From contig CALEIK010000027.1 of assembly GCA_937876195.1 (NCBI GenBank), positions 62,001 to 126,000 on the forward strand: a stretch of DNA of 64,000 nucleotides, read 5' to 3'. Below, piece after piece: positions 35,884 to 43,348 of this stretch; positions within the stretch are counted from its first letter, which is position 1, and each line of letters starts with the position of its first letter. A program made the translations under genes and the position numbers. This DNA is from an uncultured Flavobacteriales bacterium (GTDB taxonomy: Bacteria; Bacteroidota; Bacteroidia; Flavobacteriales_D; Crocinitomicaceae). Below the pieces are notes generated by a model. It saw only the letters and a list, made by a program, of their open reading frames with translations, made no database searches and had not been told where the DNA came from.

Positions 35884-36576
35884 TTATTTCACGGTATTTT
35901 CCTCAATAAGTTTCTTGATTGCACATGTATCTACTCTCTCAAGTAGATGAGGTTGACCTGGAAGCTTGTGCAACGTTGCATGAGGTAAAAGTGAAACCAC
36001 GTGTTCCGACTCTTCGACTGTCACCATGGTGTCTTCAAGTCCAATTCCTATCGTGACATTGTGCTGAATTTTAGAAAACGCCGCCTCTGAAATTTTTTCA
36101 CCACCACCTAAATTCAACATCATTTGTGCTGTCTTGTTCATCAGTATCTTCCAGTCGGTTGGAAAGTGATCATTCTTCAATTTTTCTGCAAACTTCGGCA
36201 CTTTTTCTTCAATCACGTCAGGGTTTAACATTTTAACTTCCTTCTTTGCAGATGCTTCTGTCCAATCGAATTTAGTACCGTATGTCACAATCCTATCAAC
36301 CAGTTCTGGGCATTTTAGCGCCAAGTTCAGTGCCACATAACCACCCATGCTGTATCCAAAAATTGAAGTACGCTGAAGCTTATTCGCAGCCATAAAATCG
36401 ATGACATTTTGAGTGAACAACCCAATGGAGAAAGGGTCATTTGAATCGTCACCGCCATGTCCCGAAAAGTTGAAGTCATACACGTTAAATTGCTCCAATA
36501 ATAACTCCTTGATTGGCTCTAGTTGTCTCTTTGTGCCTAATGCTCCATGCATTAAAAGAAGGGTTGGTTTTTCCAT
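35884..36576 (-). CDS. Alpha/beta-hydrolase
   Basis: 230 residues. The nucleophile elbow GYSMGGYVAL (Ser ~95), the acid in IGLEDTMVTVEE (~180) and the histidine in LPGQPHLLERV (~208) make a complete triad, and the oxyanion region MHGALGTKRQL is at the N-terminus. No signal peptide, so it acts in the cytoplasm. Substrate cannot be told; small-ester or thioester hydrolases and MenH-like lyases share this layout. It is divergent from the CrtI-like oxidoreductase. Confidence 0.82.
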   Translation of the reverse strand: MEKPTLLLMHGALGTKRQLEPIKELLLEQFNVYDFNFSGHGGDDSNDPFSIGLFTQNVIDFMAANKLQRTSIFGYSMGGYVALNLALKCPELVDRIVTYGTKFDWTEASAKKEVKMLNPDVIEEKVPKFAEKLKNDHFPTDWKILMNKTAQMMLNLGGGEKISEAAFSKIQHNVTIGIGLEDTMVTVEESEHVVSLLPHATLHKLPGQPHLLERVDTCAIKKLIEENTVK

Positions 36577-36700
36577 ATTGAGTAATGCGTTCTGCTCTGT
36601 GTCAGTGCATAAAATTAATCATTTCAAACTTTTTTGAATGCCCAAAAGCACAGCTTTAATTCAGTTATTCTTTTTACCTTGTGGCGCGATAAATAAAGGC

Positions 36701-38413
36701 ATGAGAGAAATTAACCCAAAGAACCACTACGAGGTAGTTATTATTGGCGGTGGAATAAGCGGACTGACCTCCGCTGCACTTTTCAGCAAAGCTGGTATTT
36801 CTTGCTGTGTCATTGAAATGGACAATCGTCCTGGTGGTTATTTGGCTGGGTTTAGACGGCATGACTTTCGTTTTGATTCTGCCATTCACTGGCTCAACAA
36901 TTGTGGCCCAAACGGTTTGGTGACAAAAATCTTCAAAATTATTGGTGATGATTATCCCAAATGTCGCGATCAGCATCATATTCGCCGTTTTGTCAGCGAC
37001 GAGTTCGACTACCTAGTAACGAACAATCCAGATGAACTTCGCGACGAGTGGATAAAAGAATTCCCACATGAAAAAAAAGGTATTCTTCGTTTTTTCAGAG
37101 ATGCCAAAAAAATTGGACGGTCGTTCGATCGATATGCAAGGTTAAGTCGAACGATGAATAGCATGAACTGGTATGAGTATCCAGTGCACGGAATCAAAAT
37201 GTTGCGCTTTGCGATGCCTTTCATTCCACATGTGCGCTTTACAGGAAATGAAGGGTTAAAAAAAGGATTGAATCGCTATTTCAAAGACGAGAAATTGCAC
37301 CGTGTTTTTTGTTCAGAACCAGATGTGCTCTCTTGCTTAATTCCAATTTCTTGGGCATACATCAAGGATTTTCAACTCCCGCCAGATGGTGGAAGTCAAA
37401 GTTTCCCTGAATGGCTCATGTATGCCACAGAAAAAATGGGCGGAAAAATATTCTTCAAATCAAAAGTGAAAGAAGTACTCGTTGAAAATAATACTGCGCG
37501 CGGGATCCGTTTGGATCATCGAGGAAAGGAATACGAAATAAAAAGTGACTATGTCATCGCCGCTTGCGATGCTGAAACGCTGTTTGAAAAAATGCTCCCT
37601 CAATCAGTCATCCCAGAAAAAATGAAGGAAAAATTGAAGGGTGCACCACTGTATGCCTCTGCAATTACGGTCGCTTTGGGCATTGATTGTCCCGCTGAAG
37701 AATTAGGTTTGGGGGAAGAAATCGTTTTCCTTGCAGACCCATCTGTGTCAAGAGATGAATTGGGCAAGGGCGATCCTCACAAAAGCGGAATCCACATTTT
37801 GGCATCTACCGTGCGTGATAAGTCTTTGTCATTACCAGAACACGGAACCGTTACACTTTTCATTCCCGCTTGGATGGACAACAACAACTATTGGGAATGC
37901 GAAATTGATGAGCACGGCAATTACATCCGCGGGGAAAAATACAATGCCTTGAAACAAAAATATGCCGACATCTTAATTGACCGCGTTGAGGAGAAGTTGG
38001 TACCCAATCTGCGCAAGCATATCCTCTATTGTGATGTCGCAACACCAATTACACACCATCGCTATACGGGCAATAAAAATGGCACGATGATGGCGCAAAA
38101 ACCTGGGAAAGAAAATTATCAGGGGAAAGTCGCTTCGTATTTAACTCCGGTCAACAATCTATACTTGAGTGGACACTGGGCAGATTTAGGTGGTGGAATT
38201 CCCATTGCCATAAAATCTTCCATCAATACCACCCTACTGGTACTTCAAAAGAAAGACAAAAAACGGTTTAAACTCCTTGCAAAGTACATGGACGGGAAAA
38301 TTGGTTTGGACGCTTTGAAATCATCGAGTTTGCTGACCAACTACGACAATTCATGGGTAAAAGAACCGACTCCTGCACAGAAAAAAATGGAAAGGAGGGA
38401 ATCTGACAACTAA
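36701..38413 (+). CDS. CrtI/CRTISO-like FAD-dependent oxidoreductase
   Basis: 570 residues from the ATG at 36701, preferred over 36638 because the family start EVVIIGGGISGLTSAALFSKAG follows 11 residues later. The FAD dinucleotide-binding GGGISG and GGYLAGF motifs, DFRFDSAIHWL, and the C-terminal LYLSGHWADLGGGIPIAIKSS match phytoene desaturase and carotenoid isomerase relatives (amine-oxidase family). In Bacteroidetes such enzymes act in carotenoid, flexirubin or lipid desaturation/saturation; the substrate is uncertain. No carotenoid gene is adjacent (dxr at 25501 is distant). Confidence 0.82.
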   Translation: MREINPKNHYEVVIIGGGISGLTSAALFSKAGISCCVIEMDNRPGGYLAGFRRHDFRFDSAIHWLNNCGPNGLVTKIFKIIGDDYPKCRDQHHIRRFVSDEFDYLVTNNPDELRDEWIKEFPHEKKGILRFFRDAKKIGRSFDRYARLSRTMNSMNWYEYPVHGIKMLRFAMPFIPHVRFTGNEGLKKGLNRYFKDEKLHRVFCSEPDVLSCLIPISWAYIKDFQLPPDGGSQSFPEWLMYATEKMGGKIFFKSKVKEVLVENNTARGIRLDHRGKEYEIKSDYVIAACDAETLFEKMLPQSVIPEKMKEKLKGAPLYASAITVALGIDCPAEELGLGEEIVFLADPSVSRDELGKGDPHKSGIHILASTVRDKSLSLPEHGTVTLFIPAWMDNNNYWECEIDEHGNYIRGEKYNALKQKYADILIDRVEEKLVPNLRKHILYCDVATPITHHRYTGNKNGTMMAQKPGKENYQGKVASYLTPVNNLYLSGHWADLGGGIPIAIKSSINTTLLVLQKKDKKRFKLLAKYMDGKIGLDALKSSSLLTNYDNSWVKEPTPAQKKMERRESDN

Positions 38414-38417
38414 CTAC

Positions 38418-39068
38418 TTACTCAGCATCCCTGAAAATCTGCAATGATTCTCCCTTAACAATCCAGGACCAACCAAAAGCAAGCAATCCCACTGTTTCTC
38501 CCCAAAAAACAAAATTTGGAAAGGGGTCTAGGTCTGTACACCTACGATAAATAAAATAAGAGAGCATGACCAAGACACATCCAATTAAAATGATTCCACA
38601 AACAGTATAGGTGAGATTTCTCTTCGCTTTCTTAGAGTTTTTGTCAATGTGCTTCAACTTTGATTTTCGAAATAGGACAAGACAAAATAGAGCAAGTGTG
38701 ATAAATAGTAAGCCTGCGCTCGCAAAATGAACAGCTCCCACCCAAATGGGATACCCTGTACTAGAGGTTGGAAACCAAGCAACACCAATCGCACATAATC
38801 CGGCAAAATTACCCATCCAATTATCAATGGATTCTGGTCCAGTATAAAAGAACATAAAAAGTGCAACAGCGCACAGCGCCCCTACAAAAACGTCACCCAT
38901 ATTTGTAAAATAATAACTACTAATGGATGATTCCATTGAATTCGCATTGAAGAGAACCACATCCCCGATAACTAGAACCAAGGGAAGTAATATTGCGATC
39001 CAACCGACAATGTTACGCAGAGCGTAGTACGATAACATATAGTTTTCATTCTCCCTTTCCTTTTCCAT
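38418..39068 (-). CDS. Six-transmembrane membrane protein of unknown function
   Basis: 216 residues from the ATG at 39068 (the frame is open to 39137). Six hydrophobic segments can be traced: IVGWIAILLPLVLVIGDVVL, FVGALCAVALFMFFYTG, LCAIGVAWFPTSS, VHFASAGLLFITLALFCLVLF, TVCGIILIGCVLVMLSYF, GETVGLLAFGWSWIV. The motif SISSYYFTNMGDVFVG recalls a family of uncharacterised bacterial membrane proteins (possibly DUF998-related). No catalytic motif. The gene ends 4 nt before the stop of the convergent CrtI-like gene. Confidence 0.65.
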   Translation of the reverse strand: MEKERENENYMLSYYALRNIVGWIAILLPLVLVIGDVVLFNANSMESSISSYYFTNMGDVFVGALCAVALFMFFYTGPESIDNWMGNFAGLCAIGVAWFPTSSTGYPIWVGAVHFASAGLLFITLALFCLVLFRKSKLKHIDKNSKKAKRNLTYTVCGIILIGCVLVMLSYFIYRRCTDLDPFPNFVFWGETVGLLAFGWSWIVKGESLQIFRDAE

Positions 39069-39237
39069 ATGTAGCTGTTTTACACAATTATAGCATAAAT
39101 AATTGATTGTTTTATCGCCTTTTATATGAAAAGTCAAGAAATTGACTCTCCTCCATAATCATAGCCTCATTCGTTCTATGAACTTTTACTTTTCGGAGAT
39201 CTTTGACAACTTGATGATTCATTTCCAATTACTTTCC

Positions 39238-39245
39238 TATTTTTG
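39238..39245 (+). promoter_or_regulatory. -7 box directly before the TPR-SpoIIE gene
   Basis: TATTTTTG, exact TAnnTTTG, 3 nt before the ATG at 39249. A TTG at 39211-39213 is 24 nt upstream, slightly beyond the usual spacing. The predicted start of transcription coincides with the start codon. Confidence 0.45.
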
Positions 39246-39248
39246 AGT

Positions 39249-41192
39249 ATGAAACCAATTGTTTTTCTGGTCGTTCTGTTCGTGTCATTTTCTGTTCTTT
39301 CTCAAAAAACAGAATCGGATACTTGCATTTTACGTATCGAAGCCCTTTCGGGTGCACGAAAAAAAGCAATCGAATACAATAATGCGGCGGCATTAGCTTG
39401 GCAAACTGGACGGTACGCGAACACTTTGAGCTATACCAAGCGTGGACTTAAAATTACCGAAGAAAACAACTTCAAAGACCTCCAAGCCAGATTATTGAAT
39501 AACCGTGGTATCGCATATGATTATTTGGGAGACTATACCGCCTCGTTGACCAATTATTTCAAGGCATTACGGATACAGGAAACGCTCGATGACCGTGATT
39601 TAGAGGCACAAATTTTAAGCAATATTGGACTAATCTATTCCAACCAAGGGTTGACGGATAAAGCATTATTTTATCACAACAAAGCTTTAAAAATTAACAC
39701 TGAAATAGATAACATTCGAGGTGTTTCCGTCTCACTCAACAATATTGCCATTATCTACTCCCAACAAGACAATTTTGAGAGGGCCATCGAAAATTATTTG
39801 GAGTGCATCCGAATTGATAAAATCATCGAAGATGAGCGTGGTTTGGGTGATGATTACAACAATATCGGTATTTGCTACATGGAGCTTAAACAGTTTGATA
39901 AAGCAATGATCTATTTTATGCAAGCTTTAGAGATTGGCCAAAAAATCAACAATCCACATGGCATCGTTATAACTTATACCAATATCGCCTCCAATTACTT
40001 AAATCAAGCCAACTATGCCAAGGCTCGGGAATACTTTTTACTTTCTATTCCCATTTCAAAGGAAATCGGGAACAAAGAAACGTTGAGATACGTGTACGAG
40101 GAACTATCTGGTTTAGAAGAGACACTTAACAATACAACCGCGGCATTCGAATATTATAAGCTTTACATTTCCTACAAAGACAGCATTGACAATACTGATC
40201 ATGCACGGATACAAACGGAACTGGAACTCAACTACAACTACGACAAGGAAAAGGAACGCACACGACTGTTACAAGAAAAGAAAGAAGAGCGCGCTGCCAT
40301 CATTTTATACTCAGTGATTGGTGTGCTATTCTTGATTGTTGTATTCTCTGTCCTACTCTATAAACGCTGGAAGTACGCTCAACAACAGCAGGCAATTATC
40401 GAAGAGAAAAATGAACTGGTGCAGCTCAAAAACGATGAGATCTTAGACTCCATCAACTATGCAAAACGGATTCAAACGGCAATTTTACCTTCTTCGGAAC
40501 AAATCAGCGCACTATTCCCAAATCACTTTGTAACGTTCATCCCTAAAGACATTGTCGCTGGTGACTTTTATTGGTTGGAAGAAACTCCCAATCATCTTTT
40601 CATTGCGGCTGCGGATTGCACAGGTCACGGAGTTCCAGGTGCCATGATGAGTGTTGTTTGTCACAATGCCCTTAACCGCTCAGTAAAGGAGTTTCAGTTG
40701 ACCTTGCCCGGAGAAATTTTAGATAAAACTCGAGAAATTATCATCGAAGAACTTTCTAAAAGTGAACAACAAGTTCGTGACGGAATGGACATTTCACTGG
40801 GTGTGATTGATCGCCAGAAAAGGGAAATGCGATGGGCAGGAGCAAACAATCCGCTATGGGTGTACCGCAAGGAGAAAAGGGAACTGGAAGAATGGAAGGG
40901 TGATAAACAACCCATTGGAAGTCATTGGGAACTTCACCCTTTTACTTCACATATAATTCCTATTGCAGCTGACGATCGCTTCTATCTGTTTTCTGATGGG
41001 TACGTTGACCAATTTGGCGGTCCAAATGAAAAGAAGCTAATGAGCAAGGTATTTAAACAACTCATTTTGGATTCAGCGCATTTGGATTTACTGGCCCAGC
41101 AAAGCTACTTGGAGACATACTTTTACAACTGGAAAGGTAGCCTCCCACAGGTGGATGATGTGTGTTTGATTTGTTTCAAGCTAGAGAATTAA
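39249..41192 (+). CDS. TPR-containing SpoIIE-type PP2C phosphatase
   Basis: 647 residues. Signal peptide/first helix (residues 1-20, VLSQK), about five to six TPR units (e.g. LLNNRGIAYDYLGDYTASLTNY, then LSNIGLIYSNQGLTDKALFYHN and further copies to ~340), one transmembrane segment (IILYSVIGVLFLIVVFSVLLY, ~355), a coiled-coil linker, and a cytoplasmic SpoIIE/PP2C domain from ~395 (PSSEQISALFPNHF, DFYWLEETPNH, AAADCTGHGVPGAMMS and DDRFYLFSDGYVDQFGG with metal-binding Asp residues). These proteins sense a periplasmic ligand and dephosphorylate a target such as an anti-anti-sigma factor; no such partner is adjacent. Confidence 0.88.
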   Translation: MKPIVFLVVLFVSFSVLSQKTESDTCILRIEALSGARKKAIEYNNAAALAWQTGRYANTLSYTKRGLKITEENNFKDLQARLLNNRGIAYDYLGDYTASLTNYFKALRIQETLDDRDLEAQILSNIGLIYSNQGLTDKALFYHNKALKINTEIDNIRGVSVSLNNIAIIYSQQDNFERAIENYLECIRIDKIIEDERGLGDDYNNIGICYMELKQFDKAMIYFMQALEIGQKINNPHGIVITYTNIASNYLNQANYAKAREYFLLSIPISKEIGNKETLRYVYEELSGLEETLNNTTAAFEYYKLYISYKDSIDNTDHARIQTELELNYNYDKEKERTRLLQEKKEERAAIILYSVIGVLFLIVVFSVLLYKRWKYAQQQQAIIEEKNELVQLKNDEILDSINYAKRIQTAILPSSEQISALFPNHFVTFIPKDIVAGDFYWLEETPNHLFIAAADCTGHGVPGAMMSVVCHNALNRSVKEFQLTLPGEILDKTREIIIEELSKSEQQVRDGMDISLGVIDRQKREMRWAGANNPLWVYRKEKRELEEWKGDKQPIGSHWELHPFTSHIIPIAADDRFYLFSDGYVDQFGGPNEKKLMSKVFKQLILDSAHLDLLAQQSYLETYFYNWKGSLPQVDDVCLICFKLEN

Positions 41193-41207
41193 TCGCTACT
41201 TATCCCA

Positions 41208-41678
41208 TTACACCTTTCTCAGCGCCTTTTCCTTTTTGGACTTGGAAAAACCACGGTCTTTGTAGTATTGCATAACGGCAAAGGAAACAATCATCGCCAT
41301 GGCAGCTCCTTCAATGAAAACAACTCCCACAATTCTGGTTGTCGTTAAATCTCCAGCAAACCAAATGGATTCTTGTAAACTTACCAGAAGTTCTGGCCCT
41401 ATGGTACCAATATAAAGCATCAGTCCAACTACCGAAAGAACCAATGCAAAAATGTTGGCAAGAAGGACCCCAAATAAACCATCAAGGTAATCCAAACCGC
41501 CTTTCTTTTGCGTTATGACATTTGCCATTCTCATAGAAAAAAAGACCACAATGAAACCGTTTAAAAAACGCAGAACTGTCAAATGCTCCAACCCAAATGC
41601 CTTCATAATAAGGAAGAGCCCTGAGATTCCTAAAAACATGTACAAACCATACTTTACTATGTAATTTCTCGTGTTCAT
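41208..41678 (-). CDS. Small four-transmembrane membrane protein, unknown function
   Basis: 156 residues from the ATG at 41678 (the frame continues to 41687). Four hydrophobic segments: YGLYMFLGISGLFLIM, FLNGFIVVFFSMRM, LFGVLLANIFALVLSVVGLMLYIG, IVGVVFIEGAAMAMIVSFAVM, with a Lys-rich C-terminal tail. It resembles DUF4199-like Bacteroidetes proteins in size and layout, but I cannot confirm the family. Convergent with the TPR-SpoIIE gene. Confidence 0.55.
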   Translation of the reverse strand: MNTRNYIVKYGLYMFLGISGLFLIMKAFGLEHLTVLRFLNGFIVVFFSMRMANVITQKKGGLDYLDGLFGVLLANIFALVLSVVGLMLYIGTIGPELLVSLQESIWFAGDLTTTRIVGVVFIEGAAMAMIVSFAVMQYYKDRGFSKSKKEKALRKV

Positions 41679-41870
41679 AATTCTCAATTTAAGAATTTTT
41701 TTTCAGAAAAGCAATTGAATTCTAACTATTTAACTCTGCCAGCCGACGCTAGACATTGTGTTTTTAGCTGTTATTTGTCTGTCAAATCTGGCGTGTGGAG
41801 GGTTGCTAAAACAGCAATCGACTGAAATTCAATAAATCATCTTGTTCAGCAATTTTCTCATCGAATAAAT

Positions 41871-41890
41871 AATACTAAGTTTGTAGTATT
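41871..41890 (+). promoter_or_regulatory. Inverted repeat overlapping the slyD -7 box
   Basis: AATACTA AGTTTG TAGTATT: a 7-bp inverted repeat flanking a 6-nt core that contains most of the -7 box TAAGTTTG (41876-41883). The box sits 22 nt before the slyD ATG. A weak TTTTC -33 lies 18-20 nt upstream. The palindrome could be an operator for a repressor or just chance. Confidence 0.4.
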
Positions 41891-41905
41891 AAAACATATT
41901 TTAGC

Positions 41906-42412
41906 ATGACAATTAAAGAAAACATGGTGGTTTCATTGAGCTACAAGCTGACCAATCACAAAACAGGTGAAACAATTGAAGAAACGTCGAACGACAATCC
42001 AATGGTATTTTTAACAGGAGTTGGAGGAGTAATTCCACAGTTTGAAGAAAATATCGACGGAAAAAAAGTAGGCGATGCCTTTGCGTTTCACATTGAAGCA
42101 GATATGGCCTATGGATCTCCTAGTGAAGAGAAGGTTGTGATGATTCCTATCGATGTATTCCGCGATGAAAAAGGTGCGTTTGATGAAGCATATTTTGTGC
42201 CTGGCGCACTAGTTCCAATGTCAGACAATGAAGGAAATCACTTGCGTGGTAAAATTTTGGAAGTGACATCAGACATGATCAAAATGGACTTCAATCATCC
42301 TCTAGCAGGAATGGATTTACAATTTGAAGGAAACATTCTGAATGTACGTGAAGCAACTCAAGATGAATTGGATCACGGACATGTGCATGGAGAAGGTGGA
42401 CATCAACATTAA
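41906..42412 (+). CDS. slyD: FKBP-type peptidyl-prolyl isomerase with His-rich tail
   Basis: 168 residues. The FKBP domain begins VVSLSYKLTNHKTGETIEET and is interrupted after AYGSP (residue ~71) by the chaperone (insert-in-flap) domain ending KMDFNHPLAGMDLQFEGNILNV, as in SlyD. The C-terminal HGHVHGEGGHQH is a short metal-binding (Ni/Cu/Zn) tail, so it may also handle metals. Cytoplasmic folding chaperone. Confidence 0.92.
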   Translation: MTIKENMVVSLSYKLTNHKTGETIEETSNDNPMVFLTGVGGVIPQFEENIDGKKVGDAFAFHIEADMAYGSPSEEKVVMIPIDVFRDEKGAFDEAYFVPGALVPMSDNEGNHLRGKILEVTSDMIKMDFNHPLAGMDLQFEGNILNVREATQDELDHGHVHGEGGHQH

Positions 42413-42438
42413 AAATAGCTGAATTGCAATAAAGGTTT

Positions 42439-42846
42439 TATCGCTATGGGCGCTAAGTAAGGGGAAGTAGTAACTGGCGAAATAAGAACACAAAGCATCA
42501 ACCTTGTTGATGTTGCAATGAATCACAAATTTTCTTCGCAAGTTAAGGGCAATGACTATTGACCTCCTTTGCGGCCTTCTTTGCCGAGTCCTTACAAAAA
42601 CCTTTGCGTCCCTTGCGGTTAAACCATGTCAAACTTTATTATGCTGATTCTACAGGTCTATATCGCTATGGGCGCTAAGTAAGGGAAAGTAGTAACTGGC
42701 GAAATAAGAACGCAAAGGCATCAACTTCGTTGATTTTTGTATGCCTCAATAAATTTTCTTCGCAAGTTAAGGGCAATCACTATTGACCTCCTTTGCGGCC
42801 TCTATTTGCCAATTCTTAGTTACTTCTTTGCGCACCTTGTGATTAA
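42439..42846. repeat. Pair of ~185-nt intergenic direct repeats
   Basis: Copy 1 42439-42623 and copy 2 42661-42846 (offset 222 nt). The first ~135 nt are nearly identical, starting TATCGCTATGGGCGCTAAG and containing TTCTTCGCAAGTTAAGGGCA and ACCTCCTTTGCGGCC; the end (CTTTGCG....TTG.G.TTAAA) is less similar. Within each, CATCAAC-loop-GTTGATG forms a hairpin (42496-42512, 42719-42734 with loop changes), so the two copies keep pairing while the loop varies. Not a gene, not an IS: no terminal inverted repeats or transposase. Possible origins are a dispersed repeat family or an RNA element. Confidence 0.85.
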
Positions 42847-42915
42847 AACAAATTTTAACAACGGGGACAATGTAATTACAAACATACATTCTCACCAATT
42901 CAACCAAAATAATTT

Positions 42916-42944
42916 TTGCGAACAAAAATAAACTTATACTTTTG
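42916..42944 (+). promoter_or_regulatory. Strong Bacteroidetes promoter for the small basic protein gene
   Basis: TTG at 42916-42918, an 18-nt spacer, and TACTTTTG at 42937-42944 (exact TAnnTTTG). Transcription would start near 42949, about 26 nt before the ATG at 42975. This is among the best promoter matches in the window. Confidence 0.8.
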
Positions 42945-42974
42945 TCGTTCAATTAATTACAAAACAGTATAGTT

Positions 42975-43178
42975 ATGAAGTTTTTAATTTTGTTTCTTAT
43001 CATCTCTGTTTCTTTTGGGGCAGCTCCAACCACGGCGGATGTAGCATCTAAAAAAGAAACAACTACTGAATTTTCAATAGGCGGTGACAAAGGAAAAAAG
43101 GCGCGCAAGAACAAGCGCATCAACAAAAAGAGAAAACGCAAATGTCAGAAGTTCGGTAGACGTTCGTTTGCTGGATAG
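42975..43178 (+). CDS. Small secreted Lys/Arg-rich protein
   Basis: 67 residues with a strong promoter and its own terminator. N-terminal signal peptide MKFLILFLIISVSFGAAP (cleavage near residue 16). The mature part has a short acidic-polar section (TTADVASKKETTTEFSIGGD) and then ~28 residues that are mostly Lys and Arg (KGKKARKNKRINKKRKRKC), with a single Cys. Such a cationic exported peptide could bind DNA, polyphosphate or acidic lipids, or be an antimicrobial or RNA-binding peptide; nothing decides between these. Confidence 0.7.
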   Translation: MKFLILFLIISVSFGAAPTTADVASKKETTTEFSIGGDKGKKARKNKRINKKRKRKCQKFGRRSFAG

Positions 43179-43209
43179 TGAACGTTGACAGCGTAAACTC
43201 GATCAAGAG

Positions 43210-43284
43210 AAGGACTTGCTTGTTCCGGATAGTTTGAAATCAATGTTGGTTTTGTGCATTCACTGAAAAAGCAAGTCCTTTTTT
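43210..43284 (+). terminator. Terminator with long loop after the small basic gene
   Basis: A perfect 12-bp stem AAGGACTTGCTT (43210-43221) and AAGCAAGTCCTT (43269-43280) separated by a 47-nt loop, followed by TTTTATTT. Stem and T-run are typical of an intrinsic terminator but the loop is far longer than normal. Confidence 0.7.
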
Positions 43285-43348
43285 ATTTCCATTCCTTCCG
43301 CTGGTAAAAACGACGAATTCAATTATCTTTAGTCTCTCAGTAATTCGT

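Larger units (their letters stand above)
42413..42974. other. Gene-free 562-bp region with long direct repeats and a strong promoter
   Basis: Two ~185-nt direct repeats (42439-42623 and 42661-42846) with conserved hairpins occupy most of it, followed by the promoter of the small basic protein (42916-42944). Some plausible-looking short ORFs in it are not conserved between the repeats and are not counted as genes. Confidence 0.75.

Noticed and set aside
36638..36700. Upstream start for the CrtI-like gene
   Set aside because: The added 21 residues are not part of the family; the ATG at 36701 sits close to the FAD motif as in relatives.
42439..42846. Insertion sequence or transposon remnant
   Set aside because: No transposase fragment and no terminal inverted repeats or target-site duplication visible around the pair.
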